Source: Mxb001 sp046046455
GTDB taxonomy: Bacteria > Actinomycetota > Actinomycetes > S36-B12
Length of the DNA: 64,000 nt
Assembly: GCA_046046455.1 (NCBI GenBank)
Contig: JBJOJS010000095.1
Span: 1-64,000, forward strand
Reading direction: 5' to 3'
A program made the position numbers and the translations under genes. Below are positions 58,074 through 64,000 of the stretch, in pieces. The notes beneath the pieces were generated by a model that searched no databases, had not been told where the DNA came from, and saw only the letters and a list, made by a program, of their open reading frames with translations. Each line of letters starts with the position of its first letter. The first letter of the stretch is position 1.

Positions 58074-58817
58074 GGCCACATCGATGACGAGGCCGCTGGA
58101 GGCCAGCATGATCTCGCCCTCGAATGCCGGGCGGGCCTCGGCCATCGTGGCTTGCGGGTCGTTCCAGGCGACCAGGTGGGTGAGCACGAGGATGCCGGCA
58201 CCTGCAGCCTGCGCGTGTTCAGCAGCCTGGCGGGCGGTGAGGTGCACATCGGGCGCCGGGCGCGACTCGAGGCAGCTCGCCTCGATGAGCGCCACATCGG
58301 CATCGCGCGCGAGATCGATGAGCGCCGCTGATTCACCCGTGTCACCCGAGTAGGCAATCGCATGGCCATCGACTGCGACGCGAAATCCGTACGCCTCAAC
58401 GGGATGGTTCACGCGCGCGGCGGTGACCGTGAGGGGTCCTATCGCATGCGCTCCCGCGACGAGATCACGGAAGTCGAACTGCCCGGTCATCCCGGGTTCC
58501 TCCGGCAGGTCGTACGCGCGGGCCATGCGCGCAGCTGTGCCGCGGGGGCCCCACACCGGGATGCGATCGTGCGGCCCCTCCGGGTCATAGCGCCGCGCGA
58601 CGTAGAGCCCGCACAGATCCAGGCAGTGGTCCGCATGCAGATGCGACAGCACCACCGCGTCGATGTCCTGCAGGGGGATGTGCCGCTGAAGCACACCGAG
58701 GGCGCCGTTGCCCAGGTCGAGCAGGAGCCGGAAGCCGTCATGCTCGATGAGGTAGCAGGACGCAGGCGAGTCGGCACCGGGGAAGGAACCGGCGCAGCCG
58801 ATCACCGTGAGGCGCAC
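58071..58817 (-). CDS. Metallo-beta-lactamase-fold phosphodiesterase (Rv1339-like)
   Basis: The 248-residue protein has IGCAGSFPGADSPASCYLIE, LSHLHADHCLDL with the HxHxDH zinc motif, IAYSGDTGESAALIDLA and LVLTHLV. It resembles RNase Z and the Mycobacterium Rv1339 protein, which has been described as an atypical cAMP phosphodiesterase; the position between murI and rph is the same as in Mycobacterium. Whether it acts on cAMP or RNA cannot be read from sequence. GTG 58817 is six bases from TAGGCT. Confidence 0.88.
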   Translation of the reverse strand: MRLTVIGCAGSFPGADSPASCYLIEHDGFRLLLDLGNGALGVLQRHIPLQDIDAVVLSHLHADHCLDLCGLYVARRYDPEGPHDRIPVWGPRGTAARMARAYDLPEEPGMTGQFDFRDLVAGAHAIGPLTVTAARVNHPVEAYGFRVAVDGHAIAYSGDTGESAALIDLARDADVALIEASCLESRPAPDVHLTARQAAEHAQAAGAGILVLTHLVAWNDPQATMAEARPAFEGEIMLASSGLVIDVA

Positions 58818-58823
58818 AGCGCC

Positions 58824-58829
58824 AGCCTA
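58824..58829 (-). promoter_or_regulatory. Leaderless -10 element (TAGGCT) of the phosphodiesterase gene
   Basis: On the minus strand TAGGCT ends six bases before GTG 58817 and overlaps the last codons of murI. Confidence 0.55.
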
Positions 58830-59621
58830 GGCGCGCTCGACGACACCGATCTCCGGGCCCAGGAAGCGCGCGCCCAGCGCAGCGAAGGCATTCGGGTCGC
58901 CCGTCGCCAGAAAGCGATGCCGAGGCTCGGGCAGTGAGGGGTCACGCACGAGGCCGTGCTCGGCCAGGGTCCGGTAGACATCCTTGGCCGTCTCCTCAGC
59001 GCTCGATACCAGCGTGACCCCGTCTCCCATGACGTACGAGATGACGCCGGTGAGCAAGGGATAGTGCGTGCATCCGAGGACCAGGGTGTCTACGTCGGCC
59101 TCCTGCAGGGGGGCGAGGTAGTCGCGCGCAGCCGCGAGGAGGTCATCGCCTCCCGTCACTCCGGATTCGACGAATTCGACGAAGCGCGGACAGGCCTGGC
59201 TGGTGATCGTCAGGTGCGGAGCAGCCGCGAATGCGTCGTCATACGCGCGAGAGGTGATGGTCGCGCGCGTGCCGATCACGCCGATCCTCCCGCTGCGGGA
59301 GGCACTCACGGCGCGGCGCACCGCGGGGTGCACGACCTCGACCACGGGAATGTCGTAGCGCTCCCTGGCATCGCGCAGGACGGCGGCGCTCGCGGAGTTG
59401 CAGGCGATCACCAGCATCTTGACGTCGCAGGCCACCAGGTGATCCATCACATCAAGTGCGTAGGAACGCACCTCGGCGATAGGAAGCGGTCCGTAAGGCC
59501 CCCGCGCGGTATCCCCGACGTAGAGGATGGGCTCGTGCGGCAACTGATCGAGCACGGCGCGCGCGACGGTCAGACCGCCCACCCCGGAGTCGAAGATCCC
59601 GATGGGCCTGTCGTCGCTCAC
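58827..59621 (-). CDS. murI: Glutamate racemase
   Basis: The 264-residue racemase has GIFDSGVGGLTVARAV, YVGDTARGPYGPLP, LVIACNSASAAVLRDAR with the first catalytic Cys and LVLGCTHYPLLTGVI with the second. It supplies D-glutamate for peptidoglycan. GTG 59621 overlaps the cysM stop by four bases; the longer upstream frame lies inside cysM. Confidence 0.95.
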   Translation of the reverse strand: MSDDRPIGIFDSGVGGLTVARAVLDQLPHEPILYVGDTARGPYGPLPIAEVRSYALDVMDHLVACDVKMLVIACNSASAAVLRDARERYDIPVVEVVHPAVRRAVSASRSGRIGVIGTRATITSRAYDDAFAAAPHLTITSQACPRFVEFVESGVTGGDDLLAAARDYLAPLQEADVDTLVLGCTHYPLLTGVISYVMGDGVTLVSSAEETAKDVYRTLAEHGLVRDPSLPEPRHRFLATGDPNAFAALGARFLGPEIGVVERA

Positions 59622-60565
59622 GCCCACACCGTGCCATCGAGCCGGTCCTCGGCGTCGTCGATGGTGCCTTCGTAGGCCCCGGTGGACAGGTATTTCCAGC
59701 CGCCGTCGCACACGATGAAGGCGATATCCGCAGACTCACCGGCCTTGACGGCCTTGCTGGCAAGGCCGAGGGCCGCGTGCAGGATCGCGCCCGTCGAGAT
59801 ACCGGCGAAGATGCCCTCCTGGTCGAGCAGCTCGCGCGTGCGCCTGAGCGCGTCGCGCGGACCGACCGAAAAGCGCGTCGTGAGGACGCTCGCGTCGTAG
59901 AGCTCCGGCACGAAGCCCTCATCGAGATTGCGCAGGCCGTAGACGAGTTCACCGTAGCGGGGCTCGGCCGCGACGATCTGCACATCGGGCTTGTGCTCAC
60001 GCAAGTAGCGACCGGCGCCCATGAGCGTGCCGGTCGTACCGAGGCCTGCCACGAAGTGCGTGATCGATGGCAGGTCGGCCAGGATCTCCGGCCCGGTGGT
60101 CGCATAGTGCGCTTCAGCATTGGCCGGGTTGCCATACTGGTAGAGCATCACCCAGTCGGGATGCTCCGCCGCCATGCGGCGAGCGACGCGTACCGCCTCA
60201 TTGGACCCCCCTGCGCCAGGGGAGTAGACGATCTCCGCGCCCCACATCCGCAGGATCTGGGTGCGCTCCGACGAGGTGTTCTCCGGCATGACGCACACGA
60301 GTTTGTATCCCTTGAGCCGCGCGGCCATGGCGAGTGAGATGCCGGTGTTGCCGCTCGTGGGCTCGAGGATGGTGCAGCCGGGAGTGAGGAGGCCGTCCTT
60401 CTCCGCCTGCTCGATCATCCGCAATGCGGCACGGTCCTTGACCGAGCCGGTGGGATTGCGATCCTCGAGCTTTGCCCAGAGGCGCACGTCGGCGCTCGGC
60501 GACAGGCGTGGCAGCCCCACCAGCGGGGTGTTGCCGACGGAGTCGAGCAGCGAGTCGTAGCGCAT
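59618..60565 (-). CDS. cysM: Cysteine synthase, CysO-dependent (CysM type)
   Basis: The 315-residue PLP enzyme has AKLEDRNPTGSVKDRAALRMI with the PLP lysine, EPTSGNTGISLAMAA and the glycine loop AGLGTTGTLMGAGRYL. In Mycobacterium the homologue uses O-phosphoserine and thiocarboxylated CysO rather than sulfide. The adjacent cysO and mec genes support the same chemistry here. It starts 11 bases after cysO. Confidence 0.93.
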   Translation of the reverse strand: MRYDSLLDSVGNTPLVGLPRLSPSADVRLWAKLEDRNPTGSVKDRAALRMIEQAEKDGLLTPGCTILEPTSGNTGISLAMAARLKGYKLVCVMPENTSSERTQILRMWGAEIVYSPGAGGSNEAVRVARRMAAEHPDWVMLYQYGNPANAEAHYATTGPEILADLPSITHFVAGLGTTGTLMGAGRYLREHKPDVQIVAAEPRYGELVYGLRNLDEGFVPELYDASVLTTRFSVGPRDALRRTRELLDQEGIFAGISTGAILHAALGLASKAVKAGESADIAFIVCDGGWKYLSTGAYEGTIDDAEDRLDGTVWA

Positions 60566-60576
60566 GTCGCGCGGGT

Positions 60577-60849
60577 TCAGCCGCCAGCGACGGCGGGAAG
60601 GATCGTGACGGAGTCGCCGTCGGCGACCGCCGTGTCGAGTCCGCCGAGGAAGCGGACATCCTCGTCGTTGAGGTAGACGTTGACGAAGCGGCGCAAGCCC
60701 TGCTCGTCCATAAGGCGCTCGCCGATGCCGGGGAATCGACCATCGAGGTCGGCAATCAGCGCACGAAGGTCAGCACCGTCACCGGTGACGATCTTGTCGC
60801 CACCGGTGTAGGGGCGGAGGATGGTGGGGATGCGGACCTCGACGGACAT
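60577..60849 (-). CDS. cysO: Sulfur-carrier protein CysO (ThiS/MoaD family)
   Basis: The 90-residue ubiquitin-fold protein ends in AVAGG, with the C-terminal Gly-Gly that becomes thiocarboxylated. RFVNVYLNDEDVRFLGGLD and DGDSVTILPAVAGG match MoaD/ThiS family ends. It donates sulfur to CysM. ATG 60849 is six bases from TAGGCT. Confidence 0.94.
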   Translation of the reverse strand: MSVEVRIPTILRPYTGGDKIVTGDGADLRALIADLDGRFPGIGERLMDEQGLRRFVNVYLNDEDVRFLGGLDTAVADGDSVTILPAVAGG

Positions 60850-60855
60850 GGTCCA

Positions 60856-60861
60856 AGCCTA
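60856..60861 (-). promoter_or_regulatory. Leaderless -10 element (TAGGCT) of cysO
   Basis: On the minus strand TAGGCT ends six bases (TGGACC) before ATG 60849, overlapping the mec stop region. cysO may thus be transcribed separately from mec. Confidence 0.55.
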
Positions 60862-61278
60862 GGCGACGATCTCGATCGGCTCCTCCGAGACCACCCCGTC
60901 GACGATCCGGTACGAACGGACCTCCACCGGCCCCTCCTCGGCCCCCGCCTCGCGGGTGGAGACGAGGACGTAGTGGGCACCGGGCTCGGAGGCGTAGGAG
61001 ATGTCGGTTCGCGAAGGGTAGGCCTCCGTGGCCGTGTGGGAGTGGTAGATCACGACGGGCTCCTCGCCCAAGTCGTCCATTTCCCGGTAGAGGCGCAGCA
61101 GGTCGGCCGAGTCGAATTCGTAGAAGGTGGCCGATCGCGCGGCATTGACCATGGGGATGAAGCGCTCAGGGTGGTCACTGCCCTCTGGGCCCGCGATGAC
61201 GCCGCAGGCCTCATCGGGGTGGTCGGCCCGGGCGTGGGCCACCATCGCGTCGACGAGTTCCGCCCGGATCCTCAGCAC
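60859..61278 (-). CDS. mec: Mec+ JAMM metalloprotease (CysO-cysteine hydrolase)
   Basis: The 139-residue JAMM/MPN protein has the metal motif HSHTATEAYPSRTDI (HxH-x(n)-SxxD), with a preceding catalytic glutamate probably in the ADHPDEACGVIAG segment. In Mycobacterium, Mec releases cysteine from the CysO-cysteine adduct. It is first of mec-cysO-cysM. GTG 61278 is six bases from TAGGCT. Confidence 0.94.
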   Translation of the reverse strand: MLRIRAELVDAMVAHARADHPDEACGVIAGPEGSDHPERFIPMVNAARSATFYEFDSADLLRLYREMDDLGEEPVVIYHSHTATEAYPSRTDISYASEPGAHYVLVSTREAGAEEGPVEVRSYRIVDGVVSEEPIEIVA

Positions 61279-61284
61279 GCGCCA

Positions 61285-61290
61285 AGCCTA
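61285..61290 (-). promoter_or_regulatory. Leaderless -10 element (TAGGCT) of mec
   Basis: On the minus strand TAGGCT ends six bases (TGGCGC) before GTG 61278. The divergent rhodopsin gene starts 168 bases away and has a ribosome-binding site and 5' leader instead. Confidence 0.6.
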
Positions 61291-61445
61291 GGGCGCCTCA
61301 ATTACGCACCGGCCAGGGTCCATAAATCGTGTCGTAGGTGGTTCAACTTGCGGGCGTCCCCAACCCGGAGGACAGTCCGGTCCGTACGGCGCCTCTGGGG
61401 CGCCCGAGGTCGGCGCCGGAGGGCGCCACGAGAAAGGGGTGCTGC

Positions 61446-62267
61446 GTGGAGGTCGTCGAGACTCTCACCAATGCTCAGTTCCAAACTGTGTACAACATCC
61501 TGTCCCTGGCGCTGGCCTCCATGGCTGCGACGACAGTGTTCCTGCTGGCTGTGACGCCGCGCGTCCTGCCGCGCTACCGGCTCGCTCTCGTGGTCTCGGC
61601 CATGGTCTGCTTCATCGCCGCCTACCACTACCTGCGCATCTTCGATTCGTTCTCGGATGCCTACATCGCCGTGGGCGCCGGCACGCCAGGCGTGCAGGAG
61701 GTCTTCGAGCTCGTCAAGGGTGACGGCTTCAATGAGGGCTACCGCTACGTCGACTGGCTGCTCACCGTTCCGCTGCTGCTCTTCGAAACGGTTGCCGTGC
61801 TCGCCCTTCCCGCAGCCGTGCGTCGTTCGCTGCTGTGGAAGCTCATCCCCGCTTCGGCTCTCATGATCATCCTGGGCTACCCCGGTGAGATCACGGCCGA
61901 GCTGGCTCCTAAGGCCATCTGGGGTGCGCTCTCGACGATCCCGTTCATCTACATCCTCTACGTGCTCTTCGTGGAGCTCAGCCGAGCGGCGAAGAACCAG
62001 CCGAACCAGGTGGGCAAGGAGCTCGCGGGCCTGCGCTGGCTGCTCCTCGCCACGTGGGGTGTCTACCCGATCTCCTACGCCTTCCCGATGCTCGGGCTCG
62101 ACGGTGCCGACGCCTTCGTCTACCGCCAGGTGGGCTACTCGATCGCGGATGTGCTCGCGAAGTGCCTCTACGGCCTTCTCATCTTCAAGATCGCGCGCAT
62201 CAAGTCGATGGACGACAGCCCGGAGTTCGCCGAGGCTGAGATGAAGGAAGCTCCCTCGAGCAAGTAG
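61446..62267 (+). CDS. Light-driven proton pump rhodopsin (proteorhodopsin/xanthorhodopsin type)
   Basis: The 273-residue seven-helix protein has helix 3 RYVDWLLTVPLLLFE, giving the proton acceptor Asp103, Thr107 and donor Glu114 (the DTE set of outward proton pumps). His61 in helix 2 (AYHYLRIF) is the partner of the acceptor. Leu111 sits at the spectral-tuning position, predicting green absorption. The Schiff-base lysine is Lys239 (ADVLAKCLYGLLIF). Gly144 in ILGYPGE is the small residue that in xanthorhodopsin opens the carotenoid-antenna site. GTG 61446 follows AAAGGGG at six bases; the longer frame to 61338 lacks support. A U-run terminator follows. Confidence 0.95.
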   Translation: MEVVETLTNAQFQTVYNILSLALASMAATTVFLLAVTPRVLPRYRLALVVSAMVCFIAAYHYLRIFDSFSDAYIAVGAGTPGVQEVFELVKGDGFNEGYRYVDWLLTVPLLLFETVAVLALPAAVRRSLLWKLIPASALMIILGYPGEITAELAPKAIWGALSTIPFIYILYVLFVELSRAAKNQPNQVGKELAGLRWLLLATWGVYPISYAFPMLGLDGADAFVYRQVGYSIADVLAKCLYGLLIFKIARIKSMDDSPEFAEAEMKEAPSSK

Positions 62268-62281
62268 TTCGACCGGGACAG

Positions 62282-62323
62282 GAGAAGAGGCGGGGCCCCT
62301 CGGGGCTCCGCCTCTTCTCTTTG
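62282..62323 (+). terminator. Rho-independent terminator of the rhodopsin gene
   Basis: A 17-bp stem with one G-U pair (62282-62298 with 62303-62319) and a four-base loop is followed by TTT. It lies 15 bases after the rhodopsin stop and faces the converging DUF2017 gene. Confidence 0.9.
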
Positions 62324-62339
62324 TCGGGATCTCGGCGCC

Positions 62340-62885
62340 TCAGGGCATCACCGACTGGACAAGGCTTTCCTGCAGGTAGGTCAGCCAGTCGTAGACATGG
62401 AAGGTCGCCGCCCGCGGATCCTCGTCCGGCAGATCGGCGAGTTCGGCCATTCCGTCTTCGGTGATGCCCAGGCGTGTGCCGAGGGCAAGCCGCACGTCAT
62501 TGAGAGCTCCGAGCCAGGCACTCGCCTCATCGGCGCTGAGCGTGACCTTCTCCCCCGATCGGCGCAGCGTCTCGATCGCCGTGGCGGCATGGGCCAACTT
62601 GGTCTCGCGCAGGGAGCGCTCGGTGAAGCGCCGGAACTGCGCGGACGACTCGACATCGTCTAGGTACGCATCCGGGAAGAGCCGGGCGAGTGCGGGATCC
62701 TCGGGGCGAGCGGCATCCGGGTTGAGGCCGACCAGGCTGACGAGCGGGTCCTCGTCCTCGGCGCCCTCGGGAGTCACGAACTCGACGAGTTGCTCGAGGA
62801 GCGACAGGAGCAGACCCTTCTCCACGACGTCGACCCGGAGGATGACGCGACCCGTGGCGGTGCGCCGGAAGCCGTGCACGCTCAC
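62340..62885 (-). CDS. DUF2017 family protein
   Basis: The 181-residue protein has LLLSLLEQLVEFV, ARLFPDAYLDDVESSAQFRR, SADEASAWLGALNDVRLALGTRLGI and VYDWLTYLQESLVQ, typical of DUF2017, which almost always follows clpS in actinobacteria. Its role is unknown, but the conserved pairing suggests a link to Clp proteolysis. GTG 62885 overlaps the clpS stop by four bases; the longer frame upstream lies inside clpS. Confidence 0.9.
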   Translation of the reverse strand: MSVHGFRRTATGRVILRVDVVEKGLLLSLLEQLVEFVTPEGAEDEDPLVSLVGLNPDAARPEDPALARLFPDAYLDDVESSAQFRRFTERSLRETKLAHAATAIETLRRSGEKVTLSADEASAWLGALNDVRLALGTRLGITEDGMAELADLPDEDPRAATFHVYDWLTYLQESLVQSVMP

Positions 62886-63175
62886 GTGTCGTCCTTGGTC
62901 AACGTCGCCCACAGACCGTAGGAGTGCATCGCCGAGACATCGCGCTCCATCTCCTCGCGCGATCCGGCCGAGACCACCGAGCGCCCGTCCTGATGCACCT
63001 GCATCATCAACTTCTCCGCCTTCTCGCGCGGATAGTGGAAGTAGGTCATGAAGACGTAGGTGACATAGGACATCAGATTGACGGGGTCGTTCCACACGAT
63101 GGTGATCCACGGGGTATCCGCGGACACGACCTCATCGACATCGGGGCGCTCGAGTTCCGTCGGAGCCGTCGTCAC
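62882..63175 (-). CDS. clpS: ATP-dependent Clp protease adaptor ClpS
   Basis: The 97-residue adaptor has PWITIVWNDPVNLMSYVTYV (the N-degron pocket segment), VFMTYFHYPREKAEKLMMQVH and DVSAMHSYGLWATL. It delivers N-degron substrates to ClpAP or ClpCP. GTG 63175 is six bases from TACCCT. Confidence 0.95.
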   Translation of the reverse strand: MTTAPTELERPDVDEVVSADTPWITIVWNDPVNLMSYVTYVFMTYFHYPREKAEKLMMQVHQDGRSVVSAGSREEMERDVSAMHSYGLWATLTKDDT

Positions 63176-63181
63176 GGCTTC

Positions 63182-63187
63182 AGGGTA
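63182..63187 (-). promoter_or_regulatory. Leaderless -10 element (TACCCT) of clpS
   Basis: On the minus strand TACCCT ends six bases (GAAGCC) before GTG 63175. Confidence 0.55.
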
Positions 63188-63197
63188 CGGCGAACCG

Positions 63198-64000
63198 TCA
63201 GCCGACGGTGATCACGAGGCGAGCCGAGGCCCCCTGGGCGACGGTCGCGGACTCGGGGACGAGGAGGCGGTAGGAGACCTCGCCCTCGACCGTCGGCTTG
63301 ACCGTCGCGGTTACCTTGCCACCGGCGATGGTCATCGCGGTGGCCACGTCGCGCCATGCGCCCGAGGAGTTGCGTCGCTGGACGGTCACGGAAATGCCGT
63401 CGAGGTTCGGCGAGACGACGCCCGTGATGGTGACGGGCGTGCCTACCGCGACCGTAGTCGCGCTTGCCTGAGCGGTCACGGCATAGCGCACAGTCGTTGG
63501 CGCCGGATCGCTCTCGCCGGCTGCTCGCGACCACGAGCCCTCGACCGACACGGTCCAGGACCCACTGGACTCGACTGGGACCTTAAAGACACCCTTGCCC
63601 TCGCCATCGAGGGTGATCGAGTCCACCTTCGCGCGCGTCGCCGATCCACCCTTGGGCTCGAAGTAGAGGGTTGCCTCGGCGCCCTTGGCCGCGCCCGCAC
63701 GCGAGTCGGTGCTCACGCGCACGGAGACGGTGCGCCCATGCGTCGTCACCTTCGGCGCCTTGACGGTCACTGTCGTCGCGGCAGGAGCGATCTCGCGGCC
63801 GTAGTCAGCGAGACGCGAGTAGAAGTCGCTGGTGACCGTGCCGAAGTCCCACACGGCAATGCCACCGATCTTGAGATCCGGCACGATCTTGGCTCGACTC
63901 AGAGCGGAACGAGTGTCCGCGAACCACACGCGGCGCTTGACGTCGCAGGTGCGCTCCTTCTTGTCCACCTTGCCGGCGGTGGGCAGCCAGTAGTCGAAGG
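63198..64000 (-). CDS. Secreted GH18-like protein with Ig-like domains, 3' part
   Basis: The gene is cut by the window edge; its frame stays open to base 63998. The first visible part (FDYWLPTAGK, then RRVWFADTRSALSRAKIVPD and IGGIAVWDFGTV) resembles the C-terminal end of glycoside hydrolase family 18 / YaaH-like domains, where a strand with VWFxDxxS and a helix leads to GIAxW. Two or three Ig-like or bacterial cell-wall-type domains follow (VTVKAPKVTTHGRTVSVRVS; VGTPVTITGVVSPNLDGISV; VTATVKPTVEGEVSYRL). It is probably a secreted peptidoglycan- or chitin-active enzyme. The catalytic DxxDxDxE motif would lie outside the window. Confidence 0.7.
   Translation of the reverse strand, partial: FDYWLPTAGKVDKKERTCDVKRRVWFADTRSALSRAKIVPDLKIGGIAVWDFGTVTSDFYSRLADYGREIAPAATTVTVKAPKVTTHGRTVSVRVSTDSRAGAAKGAEATLYFEPKGGSATRAKVDSITLDGEGKGVFKVPVESSGSWTVSVEGSWSRAAGESDPAPTTVRYAVTAQASATTVAVGTPVTITGVVSPNLDGISVTVQRRNSSGAWRDVATAMTIAGGKVTATVKPTVEGEVSYRLLVPESATVAQGASARLVITVG

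Overview
The window is GC-rich, densely packed DNA with actinobacterial features. These include GTG starts, many 4-bp ATGA/GTGA gene overlaps, a mec-cysO-cysM-murI-phosphodiesterase-rph-rdgB block in the order known from Mycobacterium, a ClpS/DUF2017 pair and a Tat-type nicotinamidase. It carries both a heliorhodopsin and a proteorhodopsin/xanthorhodopsin-type proton pump, which points to a planktonic, sunlit-water actinobacterium. I cannot place it below class level. No rRNA, insertion sequence, prophage or CRISPR array is visible. The two tRNA genes found are Lys(CTT) and Leu(TAG).

Layout. 1-2.5 kb: histidine-phosphatase tail, heliorhodopsin, a lipoprotein and a DUF4395 protein. 2.5-17 kb: a phosphate island with a secreted PhoX/DUF839-like protein, an MFS phosphate transporter, and a long pst operon (pstC-pstA-pstS, five inserted surface or secreted genes, pstB). 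One inserted gene is a sortase-fold protein that has lost its catalytic His and Cys. A two-repeat PHO box lies upstream of pstC. 17-18.4 kb: two HD-domain paralogues, one degenerate. 18.3-20.4 kb: arsenic genes (arsR divergent from arsI-aqpS-arsC). 20.4-26.9 kb: MFS exporter, TetR, AlkB-rubredoxin fusion, VKOR and a P-type ATPase. 27-29.6 kb: polar amino-acid ABC importer.

29.7-40 kb: a nitrogen/polyamine region. A basic-amino-acid-decarboxylase-like PLP enzyme converges on a TetR gene. Divergent from tetR is potABCD-amidohydrolase-ureAB-ureC, whose urease-like enzyme keeps all metal ligands but has no maturation genes nearby. 40-49.6 kb: L,D-transpeptidase, an acyl-CoA ligase/SDR pair, an acetamidase, a hydroxy-acid dehydrogenase/FMN reductase pair, a lipoprotein, an exported nicotinamidase and an EamA transporter. 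49.6-55.2 kb: tRNA-Lys, zwf, a solitary Cpn10, DUF3618, a Zn/Mn-type ABC importer with a striking operator palindrome, peroxiredoxin Q and tRNA-Leu. 55.2-64 kb: multicopper oxidase, the cysteine/murein/RNA block, the rhodopsin pump, clpS-DUF2017 and a truncated GH18-like secreted protein.

A feature running through the whole window is a -10 hexamer (TAnnnT or CAnnnT) ending exactly six bases before the start codon. It appears at more than fifteen genes and indicates widespread leaderless transcripts. It was used to choose many start codons. All functional calls come from reading motifs in the sequence; no searches were run.
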